In this document: one piece after another, positions 1-8,066 of the stretch | How the letters are laid out: the number at the start of each line of letters is the position of its first letter | How positions within the stretch are numbered: position 1 is the first letter of the stretch | Assembly (NCBI RefSeq): GCF_017948675.1 | Contig: NZ_JAGFBU010000001.1 | Coordinates: forward strand, 248,001 to 312,000 | Direction: 5' to 3' | Source: Flavobacterium flabelliforme | GTDB lineage: Bacteria; Bacteroidota; Bacteroidia; Flavobacteriales; Flavobacteriaceae | DNA length: 64,000 nucleotides | Program-made: the position numbers and the translations under genes | Notes under the pieces: generated by a model | Seen by the model: only the letters and a program-made list of their open reading frames with translations | Databases searched by the model: none | What the model was told of the DNA's origin: nothing

Positions 1-369
1 GGTTCCAAATACATTCAAGAAGTATCTGCTGCTCAAAAAACAAAGTTTGGTTTTGAAATAACAGCTCCAAACCAAGCTATCTATTTTGTGACAAATGAAA
101 AAATTGAATTTAGGAATATAACCAAAAATAATCCTGAGAAAATAGCCAACGCACTTTATAATAAATACGGACCAGCGAGAGATGACTTTTTTATTGGAAG
201 TACAAATGCAATCGACTTTAAATTTAATTTAGAAAATAAAACCTACTATATCGCTATCGATAAATTCCGGAAAAGAAATGCAATGCTATTATTTGACGGA
301 AAACACAAACCAAAAATTGAATTTAATCCTAAGAAATACGACCAATTAATTATTAAAAGTAAGCACTGA
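1..369 (+). CDS. Hypothetical protein, C-terminal part (cut by window edge)
   Basis: The frame is open from base 1 to a TGA at 367-369, so the gene begins upstream of the window and only the last 122 residues are visible. An internal GTG at 88 could be mistaken for a start, but the in-frame sequence before it (GSKYIQEVSAAQKTK...) reads as normal protein. The visible part is soluble, lysine- and asparagine-rich, and has no motif I recognise. No function is assigned. It is followed by about 145 bases without a gene. Confidence 0.6.
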   Translation, partial: GSKYIQEVSAAQKTKFGFEITAPNQAIYFVTNEKIEFRNITKNNPEKIANALYNKYGPARDDFFIGSTNAIDFKFNLENKTYYIAIDKFRKRNAMLLFDGKHKPKIEFNPKKYDQLIIKSKH

Positions 370-515
370 GGTATGATCCTAAAATTTTGCTGTCTACAGC
401 AAATATAAATTTTATAATTTTTTTGATTCTCGCTTCTATCAAGAAAGCTAATCAAAGATTTAACGGTAATTTTACATGAAAATCAATAAAAAATAGTCTT
501 TTTTAAAAATTTAAA

Positions 516-965
516 ATGAAAACATTTATAAAAACTTATGCAGCTTTTTCAAAAAAGAGAATATTTATTAACATTTGCATTGTTTTTCTATTTACATTTT
601 TGCAATTCTATTTGTCAATGAGAAAACTCTCTAACAGTATTTCCAGTGGATGTCTAGAGTGTGGTTTTTTTGAAGACATTTTCGTTATATCAATCTTTTC
701 CTGTTTTTTCTTCATAATGCTATTTTACTTCTTTTCAGTGATTAAGCAGAAAATTATGAGAATAACACTTCAATATATATTCTTGATATTAATTTGGTTT
801 TTCTTTAATTATACTGTTTTTGTAGACCGAGAATCATCATGGAGTACTTATCTTTTTCATGAAGAAATCTATTTTACTATTCGATATTCATTTATATCAA
901 TTGTAATTTTATCTACAGTTTTGATATTAATTCTAAATTTTATAAATAGTGATCGACAAAAATAA
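516..965 (+). CDS. Hypothetical four-helix membrane protein
   Basis: This 149-residue protein has about four predicted membrane segments (roughly residues 15-35, 50-72, 84-103 and 122-143), joined by short loops and ending in a short polar tail (NSDRQK). Two cysteines (SGCLECG) lie in the first outer loop. There is no signal peptide cleavage site and no family I recognise. It stands alone, with gaps on both sides. The length and clean hydrophobic pattern suggest a real gene, but function is unknown. Confidence 0.55.
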   Translation: MKTFIKTYAAFSKKRIFINICIVFLFTFLQFYLSMRKLSNSISSGCLECGFFEDIFVISIFSCFFFIMLFYFFSVIKQKIMRITLQYIFLILIWFFFNYTVFVDRESSWSTYLFHEEIYFTIRYSFISIVILSTVLILILNFINSDRQK

Positions 966-1326
966 TAATAATTGATATGTTTCTTAAAACAGTTCAATTT
1001 TGTATCGTAAAACTTAGTCCTACCAACCTTTTTGCAGGACTATTTAATACATTATTTTGATTAACATATATTAGCATGTTTTAATAAAAAAATAATTTAT
1101 ATTGTAGATATGAGCGGGAGTCTTTGGTCTTAGACAGAATTTCGAGCAATCATTCCTCGCAGTTATAACTAAGCAATTACCAAATTTTTGGTTACAGCAA
1201 GTATAATTTTAACCCAGATATTCTACCTTAGCAAAGACAATGTAATGCGATTTAATCCCATGCAATTTTATAGGTAGAACTTTTATTAAAGACCTATATT
1301 AAATCGGTAAAAAAAATAATACATCT
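966..1326. other. Intergenic stretch without a convincing gene
   Basis: About 360 AT-rich bases. The only structure seen is a 7-bp stem (TAGTCCT...AGGACTA) at 1015-1042, which could be a weak terminator for the membrane-protein gene. No reading frame here looks coding. Confidence 0.4.
1015..1042 (+). terminator. Weak hairpin, possible terminator
   Basis: TAGTCCT and AGGACTA form a 7-bp stem around a T-rich loop, about 50 bases after the stop at 965. The following T-run is poor, so this is tentative. Confidence 0.25.
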
Positions 1327-1865
1327 ATGAAAACCAATAAAATAATTTATTTAGCAACACTTTTTTTAATAGTTGCATCTATTTGCTCTTGCAAAATAAT
1401 TCCTGAAAATGTAACAGCAGTTAAACCGTTTTACAAAGAAAATATCTTGGAAAATGGTATGAAATTGCCCGATTAGATTTCAAATTCGAAAAAGATTTAA
1501 ATAATACAACAGCAGAATATTCTTTAAAAAACGATGGGAAAATTAAAGTTATAAACAAAGGATACAACGTAAAAAAACACAAATGGACACAAGCAATTGG
1601 AAAGGCTAAATTTGTTGGTAGCGAAGATATTGCAATGCTTAAAGTCTCTTTCTTTGGTCCTTTCTATGCTGGATATAATGTAATTGCAATTGATGAAAAT
1701 TACAAATACGCCTTAGTTGCAGGTAAGAGCACACAATATTTATGGATCTTATCTCGAGAAACGACTATTCCTGATGCTATCAAAAAAGACTATTTGAAAA
1801 TTGCAGAAAAGTCCGGTTATACAACAAAGGACCTTATATGGGTAAAACACGATAAACAAAATTAA
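1327..1865 (+). pseudogene. blc: Bacterial lipocalin (Blc-like lipoprotein), frameshifted
   Basis: The ATG at 1327 opens a lipoprotein signal peptide ending in a lipobox-like ICSC, then ...VTAVKPFYKE, where the frame changes. The next frame continues YLGKWYEIARLDF, the GxW lipocalin signature, and runs through FFGPFYAGYNVIAID and YLWILSRE to a TAA at 1863-1865. One missing A in the A-run at about 1438-1442 accounts for the break: adding it gives one continuous protein of about 179 residues, normal for Blc. In the family such proteins are outer-membrane lipoproteins that bind lipids such as lysophospholipids. Only the 76-residue tail from 1635 would be read as it stands. Sequencing error in a homopolymer is an alternative to a true pseudogene. 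Confidence 0.8.
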
Positions 1866-2021
1866 GAGTATTGCTTCTCTGAAATTAGGTTCTACAATTC
1901 CCTCCCTTTTTACCATAAAATACTTGCTTGCTAATAAGATAGATTACCCTAAAAGCAATGAAGAAAAAGAAAAAATAATAAAAATTTAGAGAGAATTATT
2001 TTTTCTTCTTAAATTGCTAAA

Positions 2022-3800
2022 ATGACTATTTCATCCTTATATAAAAAAATAACGCCATTTGTAAAGCCTTATCGTAAAATGGTAATGGCTACCTTATTCC
2101 TTGCATTTATTGGTTCCTTTGCAGCTCAAGTGAACGCCTTAATACTAAAATATACTGTAGATTCTATCAGTGATTTAATGGTAGCTAGAGAACCTCTTTC
2201 AAAAGGTTTCTATTTGTTGGGCATTATTAGCATCATTTTGCTTTCAAAAGAATTAATCTACTCAGTGGTTCAATTTGGACAAAAGTTTTATGGAGAAAAA
2301 CTACGTATTTTTATTTCACGTGATATTTCACAAACGATAACTGAAAAAATCCTTAGCTATCGCATGGAATTTTATACTTCTAGCGAAAATGATAGTGGTA
2401 AACTCCAAACGCGTATTGATTTAGGAATAAGTAGCTTAACCAGATTAGTCCAGAACTTTTTTATCGATATTTTACCGCTTTTTGCTAATGCAATTGTGGC
2501 TTTAGGATTAATGTTTTACGCTAATTTTTATGTAGGTTTGGTTAGTTTATGCATCATTCCCATTTATTTTTACATCAGTCAATTACAAGCTACTAAACTA
2601 AGTGGTTTTAGAAGACGAATGCGAACCTACAGAGAAACCAAAAATAATGGCATCATTAGTTTGATAGAATCAATCACTGTTATTAAATCCTTTGTGCGAG
2701 AGTCGCTTGAGGCCAAACGACATCAAGACATACAATACGAAATGACAGAAAACCAGTTGGCTACCAGAAAAACCAGCTTTATGTTTGAAAGTATAAAAGG
2801 TTTTGTAGAGCAAATTGGAGTGGTAATTATAATAATTCTAACTGCCTATTTTGTATTAAACGGAACCATGACCATTGGTGCTATTATGTTTCACATTATG
2901 TTATTTAACAATGTTTCGGCACCAATACGACAACTACACCGAATTTACGACGAAGTAAATGATGCTTTAATTTATTCAGAAGGATTTTTTGATATTTTAG
3001 AATCGGACCATCAAAAAGAAGTAAGTGGTTCTTATAAACCTAAAAAAATAACAGGATTACTAGAAGTTAAGAATATAGATTTTAGTTATCCAAACGGGAC
3101 GAAAGCATTAGAGAATGTAAACTTTACAATAAAACCAAATCAAAATACCGCGTTAGTAGGATTAAGTGGTGCTGGGAAAAGTACTATTATAAATTTATTG
3201 GATAAATTTTACCAACCCACCAAAGGCACTATTTTATTAGATGGTATTAATTTAAAGGAATATGATACTAATTTTTTGAGGCAAAATATTGGATTGGTAT
3301 TGCAAAAGAATCACATTTTCAAAGGTACAATTTCAGAAAACATTCTTTATGGCAATCCAAATGCAACTGAAATTGAGGTAATAGAAGCTTCGAAAAAAGC
3401 CTATATTCATGAACAAATTAGCGCCTTGCCAAATGGCTATCAATCGGAAGCGCATTTACTTTCGGGAGGACAACAACAGCGAATCGCTATTGCAAGATTA
3501 TTTTTAAAAAATCCACCTATTATATTTTTAGATGAACCCACAGCAAGTCTAGATGCTATCGCAACAGAGCAAATAAAAAAATCGTTAGATGCTGTAAAAA
3601 AAGACAGAACGGTCATTATTATTTCGCATAGTATTTCTCAAATTATCGATGCATCTAACATCATTGTTTTAGACAAAGGCAAAGCTGTAGAAGTAGGAAC
3701 TCATGAAAGTTTGTATGATCTAAAAGGAACTTATTTTAAGATATTCACTGCGATGGCTAATAGTTTAAATATTGGAAAAATAACGCAAACTATCGATTAA
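2022..3800 (+). CDS. ABC exporter, fused permease and ATPase (MsbA/lipid A or drug type)
   Basis: At 592 residues this has the usual half-transporter layout. An N-terminal six-helix membrane domain covers about residues 15-320, followed by the nucleotide-binding domain. Visible ATPase motifs are Walker A (GLSGAGKST, about residue 380), the signature LSGGQQQR (about 481), Walker B IIFLDEPTAS (about 503) and the H-loop IIISHS (about 536). Such proteins work as homodimers or heterodimers in the inner membrane and export lipids, drugs or peptides. Substrate cannot be told from sequence. It stands alone in its orientation; no peptidase domain or bacteriocin neighbour was seen. The ATG at 2022 directly precedes a normal first helix. 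Confidence 0.85.
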   Translation: MTISSLYKKITPFVKPYRKMVMATLFLAFIGSFAAQVNALILKYTVDSISDLMVAREPLSKGFYLLGIISIILLSKELIYSVVQFGQKFYGEKLRIFISRDISQTITEKILSYRMEFYTSSENDSGKLQTRIDLGISSLTRLVQNFFIDILPLFANAIVALGLMFYANFYVGLVSLCIIPIYFYISQLQATKLSGFRRRMRTYRETKNNGIISLIESITVIKSFVRESLEAKRHQDIQYEMTENQLATRKTSFMFESIKGFVEQIGVVIIIILTAYFVLNGTMTIGAIMFHIMLFNNVSAPIRQLHRIYDEVNDALIYSEGFFDILESDHQKEVSGSYKPKKITGLLEVKNIDFSYPNGTKALENVNFTIKPNQNTALVGLSGAGKSTIINLLDKFYQPTKGTILLDGINLKEYDTNFLRQNIGLVLQKNHIFKGTISENILYGNPNATEIEVIEASKKAYIHEQISALPNGYQSEAHLLSGGQQQRIAIARLFLKNPPIIFLDEPTASLDAIATEQIKKSLDAVKKDRTVIIISHSISQIIDASNIIVLDKGKAVEVGTHESLYDLKGTYFKIFTAMANSLNIGKITQTID

Positions 3801-4026
3801 AACTCAAAATGGAAACTTTAATAAATAGGAATAAGTATCCGAATATTTAGAAACACATTTTACACCCACATCTCTTAAACTCTTTCCTTTAAAGATAAAT
3901 AGGTAAGCAAAAAAGTATTTCAGCTTTACACCGTATTTAGTTGTAGTTTTGAGGTTCCTTACTTTGACACTACAAATTTGCAATCCTTGCTTATCGGTCA
4001 TAGTGATAAAATTAAACTCCAAACCT

Positions 4027-4620
4027 ATGTGGTGGCATTATCTATTAGTTTTTTTTGGCTCTTTATTATTTGACATTGTCCCATTTCCTTTTGCACCAGC
4101 ATTTACAATAATGGTATTTCTTCAAATTTTATTTGATTTAAACGTTTGGGCTGTTATTGTTATTGGAGTTTTAGGATCGGTTTTAGGTCGATTTATTCTT
4201 TTATTATATGCTCCATTATTAGCCAGCAAGTTCTTAAAATCCTCAAAAAATGAAGACATAAAGTTCCTTGGGGATAAGATGAACGAAAATAAATGGAAAG
4301 GGATAATTGTTGTGCTTGCTTATTCTTTGTTACCTCTTCCTACAACACCATTATTTTTGGGTGCTGGTATTTCTAAAATAAAACCTCTTTATATTATTAT
4401 TCCCTTTTTGATTGGTAAATTTACTAGTGATTCTATTGCGCTTCATTTAGGTAAATTTGCAGTTGACAATCAACAAAGTATTATTGATAATATTTTTTCG
4501 TGGCAGTCGATTCTGAGTTTTATTTTAGGATTTATAATGTTATTCTGTTTGTTTTTTGTGGACTGGCGTACTTTAATTCAAACTAAAAAACTAGCCTTTG
4601 ATTTTAAAATTTTGAATTAA
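4027..4620 (+). CDS. Small integral membrane protein, VTT/YqaA-like
   Basis: An upstream in-frame start at 3949 exists, but the ATG at 4027 (MWWHYLLVFFG) fits better because the bases before it do not read as protein. The product has 197 residues and about five hydrophobic segments. The motif PLPTTPLFLGAG in the middle and a GKF-containing turn resemble the re-entrant loops of VTT/SNARE-associated (DedA-like) membrane proteins. That resemblance is only by eye. Family members are thought to act in lipid scrambling or transport, but the assignment here is weak and the role is unknown. Confidence 0.55.
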   Translation: MWWHYLLVFFGSLLFDIVPFPFAPAFTIMVFLQILFDLNVWAVIVIGVLGSVLGRFILLLYAPLLASKFLKSSKNEDIKFLGDKMNENKWKGIIVVLAYSLLPLPTTPLFLGAGISKIKPLYIIIPFLIGKFTSDSIALHLGKFAVDNQQSIIDNIFSWQSILSFILGFIMLFCLFFVDWRTLIQTKKLAFDFKILN

Positions 4621-4734
4621 ATTCCCCTTTATAATCCATTTAATTTACTTAAAAGTTCAATACTATTAATCGTCTTTTATTTATAAACATTCCCTCAAAA
4701 ACGGCTTTATAGTAAAGAGACCAAATAATATAAA

Positions 4735-4770
4735 AACAAAAAAAAGCGCAAAGTCTAAAACATTTGCGCC
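4735..4770 (-). terminator. Rho-independent terminator of the barrel gene
   Basis: GCGCAAA (4746-4752) pairs with TTTGCGC (4763-4769). Read on the minus strand the stem is followed by a run of eight T. It lies about 20 bases past the stop of the gene at 4791-5387. Confidence 0.7.
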
Positions 4771-4790
4771 ATTTAGTTCCTGTATAAAAA

Positions 4791-5387
4791 TTATTTATTC
4801 CATTTTCCTCCACCAAGGTAAAAGCCTAAATGGATACCTAAATAACTATTTGCAATAGTTCCTACTTCTGCACCAGACATATCTTGTAAAGTAGATTTAG
4901 GAACAAGATTATATTCAAGTCCCATTCTAAATTTACCCCATTCAAAACCACCTCTTAATAAACCACCAAATTTGCCTGTAGCATCTAAGCCAACAGTTTC
5001 TGTAGAGGAATTAACATCATCAAATTCTACATTTGCAATACTATAATACCCAACACCACCACCAACATAAGGTACAAAAGAACCTCCTGAATTATTAAAA
5101 TAGTAATCGTATGTACCCACATAAGAACCATTTGCTGAAATTTTCGCACTAGTAGATTCCCCATTTCTATTTAAATCACGCACCATAGCAGCGGCTCCAA
5201 TTCTTAAACCGACATTCATATTGTCTTTTAAGTTGTATTTAGGCTCAATTGATAATAATACTCCACCTCCTCCATTTGAAGGAATTGTATATCCAAAATC
5301 TAATCCTACTCTAAATTTACCTTCCTCTTGAGAATAACCCGTAGCAAAAGCAAATACGGCGATGGCCGTTAAAATAATTTTTTTCAT
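4791..5387 (-). CDS. Outer-membrane beta-barrel protein
   Basis: Start chosen at the ATG ending at 5387, which gives a clean signal peptide (MKKIILTAIAVFAFATGYSQ); the longer frame to 5456 adds an implausible leader. The mature part of about 178 residues alternates polar and aromatic residues in short strands, with glycine-rich turns (GGGVGYYSIANV), and ends in HLGFYLGGGKWNK. This is the pattern of 8-strand outer-membrane barrels (OMP_b-brl/OmpW-like). It is expected in the outer membrane; ligand unknown. It has its own promoter box and terminator, so it is probably a single-gene unit. Confidence 0.75.
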   Translation of the reverse strand: MKKIILTAIAVFAFATGYSQEEGKFRVGLDFGYTIPSNGGGGVLLSIEPKYNLKDNMNVGLRIGAAAMVRDLNRNGESTSAKISANGSYVGTYDYYFNNSGGSFVPYVGGGVGYYSIANVEFDDVNSSTETVGLDATGKFGGLLRGGFEWGKFRMGLEYNLVPKSTLQDMSGAEVGTIANSYLGIHLGFYLGGGKWNK

Positions 5388-5412
5388 GATGTTTATTTTA
5401 AATTTAAAAGCG

Positions 5413-5420
5413 CAAACATA
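5413..5420 (-). promoter_or_regulatory. -7 box (TATGTTTG) of the barrel gene
   Basis: Minus-strand TATGTTTG matches the Bacteroidota -7 consensus TAnnTTTG, 26 bases before the ATG. No TTG at the usual -33 spacing was found, so this rests on one box. Confidence 0.4.
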
Positions 5421-5602
5421 CTGTAATTTTCGTAAATATTTACTTATAAAAAACAAATAAAGTAAGATTTGTATTATTTTTAATCATCCAAAATAAATCA
5501 AAATATTCAACTATATCTGTTTTTTATAAAATTATCACCGTATTTTTATTCTTTAAAACTTAACACCAACAATAGTATTCCTAATATTAAGAGCATGATT
5601 TT

Positions 5603-5761
5603 TCATCCAAAATTCCTAACAGGTCTTACCGTTTTATCATAGTCGTTTAAGGCCTCTTTATTGTTTTCTACTTTATTTTTTCTCCACCATAAATCGTATT
5701 TATAGAGTACAAAGACAGCAATAAAACAGAATAAACTTTTAATGAGATACAGCCAATTCAT
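5603..5761 (-). CDS. Small single-helix membrane protein, 52 residues
   Basis: The minus strand reads MNWLYLIKSLFCFIAVFVLY..., one membrane helix at about residues 4-20, followed by a charged tail (WWRKNKVENNKEALNDYDK) and a TGA at 5603-5605. It is too short for most gene callers. The helix followed by positively charged residues is typical of small bitopic inner-membrane proteins. No family was recognised, and an accidental frame cannot be excluded. Confidence 0.4.
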   Translation of the reverse strand: MNWLYLIKSLFCFIAVFVLYKYDLWWRKNKVENNKEALNDYDKTVRPVRNFG

Positions 5762-5903
5762 ATCTAAATTTAAATATTATTATAAGAAGTTAATTATAGA
5801 ATTATTAAAAGAAAAGCCTCTTTTTATCGATATTTTTTTTGCGCTTTTTAATATTACTCTAAAAAAAACAAATAATTATTTATTAATTACAATCTTTTGC
5901 AAT

Positions 5904-5953
5904 ACAGATTGCAAATCTACATTAGCCCTGAAGAGATATCCAAGCGGCCATAT
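5904..5953. repeat. REP-like palindrome, degenerate copy
   Basis: CAGATTGCAAATCT followed by GAGATATCCAAGCGGCC resembles the palindromes at 7478-7537, 7606-7670 and 13435-13492 (GATTGCAAATCtgcgc...ATATCCGAGCGAT). It is the outermost, most diverged copy on the left of the island. Confidence 0.5.
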
Positions 5954-5979
5954 CCTTTGGCTTCAATATTTTGCGAATA

Positions 5980-6117
5980 ACCAGAACTTTATATGACTCT
6001 TTCGCCAGCTACATCTTACGTATATTAATGAATTCTTACGTTTTCAATGATTCTCATAAGTTGGTTTCCTAGTTGAAAAGTAATTTTCCTATAGCTATTT
6101 TCATCCGTAAAACTTTA
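5980..6117 (-). pseudogene. Decayed remnant of rhs core
   Basis: By eye this stretch aligns, at roughly three bases in four, with 20607-20735 of the large rhs gene and with its near-copy at about 15490-15620. That region encodes GERVIKSSG...YTYDAGG and IND..RLMG. Stops and single-base changes have destroyed the frame. It ends a few bases before an interspersed repeat (6123-6216), the same arrangement as the truncated rhs copy ending at 16343. It is the oldest-looking rhs fragment in the island. Confidence 0.6.
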
Positions 6118-6122
6118 TTTTC

Positions 6123-6216
6123 AGGAGCTATTTCCAGATATCATTCCAATCTTTTTTTGTCTCGTTTAAAAAAACGAAACTAAAAAAAGGATTTTCCCTT
6201 CTATCTGGGCTAGGGC
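6123..6216. repeat. Interspersed repeat, copy A
   Basis: It begins AGGAGCTATTTCC, continues as CATTCCAATCTTTTTTT, then an internal palindrome (CTCGTTT...AAACGAAAC), then AAAAGGATTTTCCC and ends CTGGGCTAGGGC. The same ends flank copies at 16354-16437, 47785-47872 (inverted) and 53914-54055 (inverted, larger). Confidence 0.75.
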
Positions 6217-6300
6217 ATTCGGTTTCATAAAGAACTATTTTATGAGAATTGATCATTTTTTTTTTCAAAATTACTTTCTGAATTGAAACTCTATAAAACA

Positions 6301-6385
6301 CAAAAACCAAACAGTTATGCTTGTTTCTTTATTTTGTTTACTTGCTCAACTTTTTGGATACGGATTGTAAATCTGCGCCATAGAC
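6301..6385. repeat. Cassette-junction remnant (degenerate hairpin plus REP)
   Basis: AAACCAAACAGTTATGCTTG is a degraded form of the CCAAGC...GCTTGG terminator found at each toxin-cassette junction. It is followed by the shared TTTGTTTACTTGCTCAACTTT string and a REP-like ACGGATTGTAAATCTGCGC. It suggests a further toxin cassette once stood here. Confidence 0.5.
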
Positions 6386-6387
6386 TT

Positions 6388-6693
6388 TTAATTACACAGG
6401 TCATTATAATATTCCCAAAACAGATATGCAAACATCCCTATAAATAAAATTGTGAAAATTAAAACTGATTTAATGCTTTTTTTAATTTCAGATTTTATCC
6501 AAAACTTTAAAAATAAAATCTCAATAAACACCAATATTAAATACTGAATTATTAACGTTTCAGTCAAAAAATATAATTGATTTTTAATATAATCACAATC
6601 AATTTTAGGAGAAGTTCCTATCAAAACAATTTGCATAACAAACGCAATTAATAATAAAACACCAATCATCAATATTGTTTTTTTTATAATCAT
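6388..6693 (-). CDS. Small 3-helix membrane protein, possible orphan immunity protein
   Basis: This 101-residue protein has three hydrophobic segments (about residues 5-25, 45-66 and 77-95). The last two are separated by a basic loop (KSEIKKSIKS). No family was recognised. Its position, immediately before a junction-type hairpin and REP as the other cassette immunity genes are, and its similar build to the 3-helix protein at 13760-14059 suggest an immunity gene whose toxin partner was lost. That role is inference from context only. Confidence 0.45.
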   Translation of the reverse strand: MIIKKTILMIGVLLLIAFVMQIVLIGTSPKIDCDYIKNQLYFLTETLIIQYLILVFIEILFLKFWIKSEIKKSIKSVLIFTILFIGMFAYLFWEYYNDLCN

Positions 6694-6770
6694 TTAATTT
6701 TTGGGGTTTTATATTTTTTTTTATGAATTAACTGAATTCATTTTTCCTTTTGGCAAAAACGGATCAAGCA

Positions 6771-6787
6771 GATTTGCAATCCGTGTC
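6771..6787. repeat. REP-like half-site left of the transposase
   Basis: GATTTGCAATCCGTG is the exact 15-base reverse complement of 7478-7492. The two sites bracket the REP-associated transposase remnant in inverted orientation. Confidence 0.65.
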
Positions 6788-6807
6788 AATAAAGCAAATC
6801 AAACAAT

Positions 6808-7356
6808 CTAAAACAAATCTAGAATTAAAACATCCAATTCATTTTCTAAATTCGCGTAATTTCTTGCAGAGCTAAAATAATAGACCTCTGGCAATGTAAC
6901 TATTTTATCTTTTACAGGATTGTTGTGAATATAATTAATCTTTTGTTTTATAAACCAATTCGTTTCTATTATTTCTGCATGATAGCCATGTTGCCATACT
7001 TTATAGCTTTGGTTCCTTGTTAAATCTTCGCATACTTTCTCAAAATAAGACAAAAGCCACTCCCTACGACTCTCTGGATCGTCCATAATAGTTTGAATAA
7101 TTTTCTTTGAAGTACACCTCTTGAAATCTCGCATCACATCCGATAAAATAAAACCATTTGTGGCTTTACAAATTAAATGGATATGACTGTGCATAATGCA
7201 ATAGGCATAAATTTCAAGTCCTTTTTTTTCTTGACAATATTGCAAAGCATTAACGATATTATATTTTTGATTGAGTCGCGTAAAAACATCAACCCAACCT
7301 ACTGTAGTTATTGTTATAAAATAAGCCTAATCTGTCGTTTTTGCTTTATATTTTAT
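6808..7356 (-). pseudogene. REP-associated tyrosine transposase (RAYT, Y1 family), decayed start
   Basis: The open part (stop at 6808, first usable TTG at 7245) encodes the Y1 transposase core with the HUH-type metal motif (CIMHSHIHLI) and the family string YIHNNPV. In the same frame the protein clearly continues upstream (AYFITITTVGWVDVFTRLNQ), but a TAG at 7327-7329 interrupts it. Before that the frame reads KYKAKTTD back to an ATA codon at 7354-7356, where an ATG would be expected. A lost start plus one nonsense change would explain both. RAYTs are single-strand-acting HUH endonucleases linked to REP palindromes, and inverted REP-like sites flank this one. It is probably inactive unless translated from an internal TTG. 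Confidence 0.8.
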
Positions 7357-7477
7357 TTAAATCTTTTTTATCTAAAATACAACAAAAGCTACAAATAACA
7401 TTCTTTTCCTTTCTTCTTGAAGTTTGTTTTAATAAAGATTCTCTCTTAAATTTATATTTAAAGAATATTATTGTGGG

Positions 7478-7537
7478 CACGGATTGCAAATCCACACGAT
7501 CGTTGTAGACATATCCGAGCGATCTGGGTTATATACT
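7478..7537. repeat. REP-like palindrome right of the transposase
   Basis: CACGGATTGCAAATCC, then ACGATCGTTGTAGACATATCCGAGCGATC. GGATTGCAAATCC is nearly self-complementary and pairs with the inverted site at 6771-6787. Confidence 0.65.
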
Positions 7538-7546
7538 TTTTCAGAC

Positions 7547-7577
7547 AAAAAAACCGAGCAATTTGCTCGGTTTTTTT
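7547..7577. terminator. Bidirectional Rho-independent terminator
   Basis: ACCGAGCAA-TTTGCTCGGT is flanked by an A-run on the left and a T-run on the right, so it can work on both strands. The same stem recurs at 13703-13735. No intact gene abuts it on either side. Confidence 0.7.
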
Positions 7578-7605
7578 GTACTTATTTCTCTTTATTACTT
7601 GCTCA

Positions 7606-7670
7606 ACTTTGTGGACACAGATTGCAAATCTGCGCTATCGTTGTCGACATATCCGAGCGATAGGTTTATA
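7606..7670. repeat. Cassette junction E: REP-like palindrome
   Basis: The shared string ACTTGCTCAACTTTGTGGACAC is followed by AGATTGCAAATCTGCGC and CGTTGTCGACATATCCGAGCGAT. It sits 3' of the immunity gene ending at 7675 and so closes the leftmost recognisable toxin cassette. Confidence 0.6.
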
Positions 7671-7674
7671 TCGT

Positions 7675-8064
7675 TCAATTCCCTTTTAAATTTCCTATTT
7701 CTATTCTTGAAAAACCCGCTTTTAAAATAGCAGTAGTGTCTGTAATTTTTTTTGAATAATCTACTCTAATTATTTCTGGAGAATCTGGTAAATATTTAAT
7801 TTCATAAAACTTACCGATATCTCTTTTGGTCGCTTTATATTTTGTATCACTTTCAAAAGAGGTATGTTTTTTATTACCAACATAATAAAATAAATAAACG
7901 GTTGATGCCCATTTAGGTGGTGTGAAAATAGAATCAATTCTCCCAATTGTTATTTTACCGTTGTTTTTAAACTCTTTTTCAAATTTGTGAGTTCGTATAT
8001 AAGCGAACACAAAAATAAAAATTAAGGGACTTAAAACTAATATTGCTTTTGTTTTTAATTTCAT
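7675..8064 (-). CDS. Candidate immunity protein, cassette E (single TM plus beta domain)
   Basis: The 129 residues comprise an N-terminal hydrophobic anchor (about residues 6-24) and then a soluble beta-rich domain (STVYLFYYVGNKKHTSF...GKFYEIKYLPDSPEIIRVDY). The pattern resembles DUF3592-type proteins, but this is a visual match only. The ATG lies 2 bases after the stop of the toxin tip at 8067-8914, so the two are translated as a unit. The anchor suggests neutralisation at the envelope. The cassette-D partner at 9543-9911 has the same build, although the toxin tips differ. Immunity is inferred from position. Confidence 0.6.
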   Translation of the reverse strand: MKLKTKAILVLSPLIFIFVFAYIRTHKFEKEFKNNGKITIGRIDSIFTPPKWASTVYLFYYVGNKKHTSFESDTKYKATKRDIGKFYEIKYLPDSPEIIRVDYSKKITDTTAILKAGFSRIEIGNLKGN

Positions 8065-8066
8065 AA

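Noticed and set aside
3804..4022. 72-residue minus-strand frame after the ABC exporter
   Set aside because: No recognisable protein pattern, and it occupies the leader of the plus-strand membrane-protein gene.
5742..5996. 84-residue plus-strand frame
   Set aside because: It overlaps the small minus-strand peptide, a REP-like palindrome and the decayed rhs fragment, and has no protein-like pattern.
6128..6310. 60-residue minus-strand frame
   Set aside because: It reads through the palindromic interspersed repeat copy A and has no protein-like pattern.
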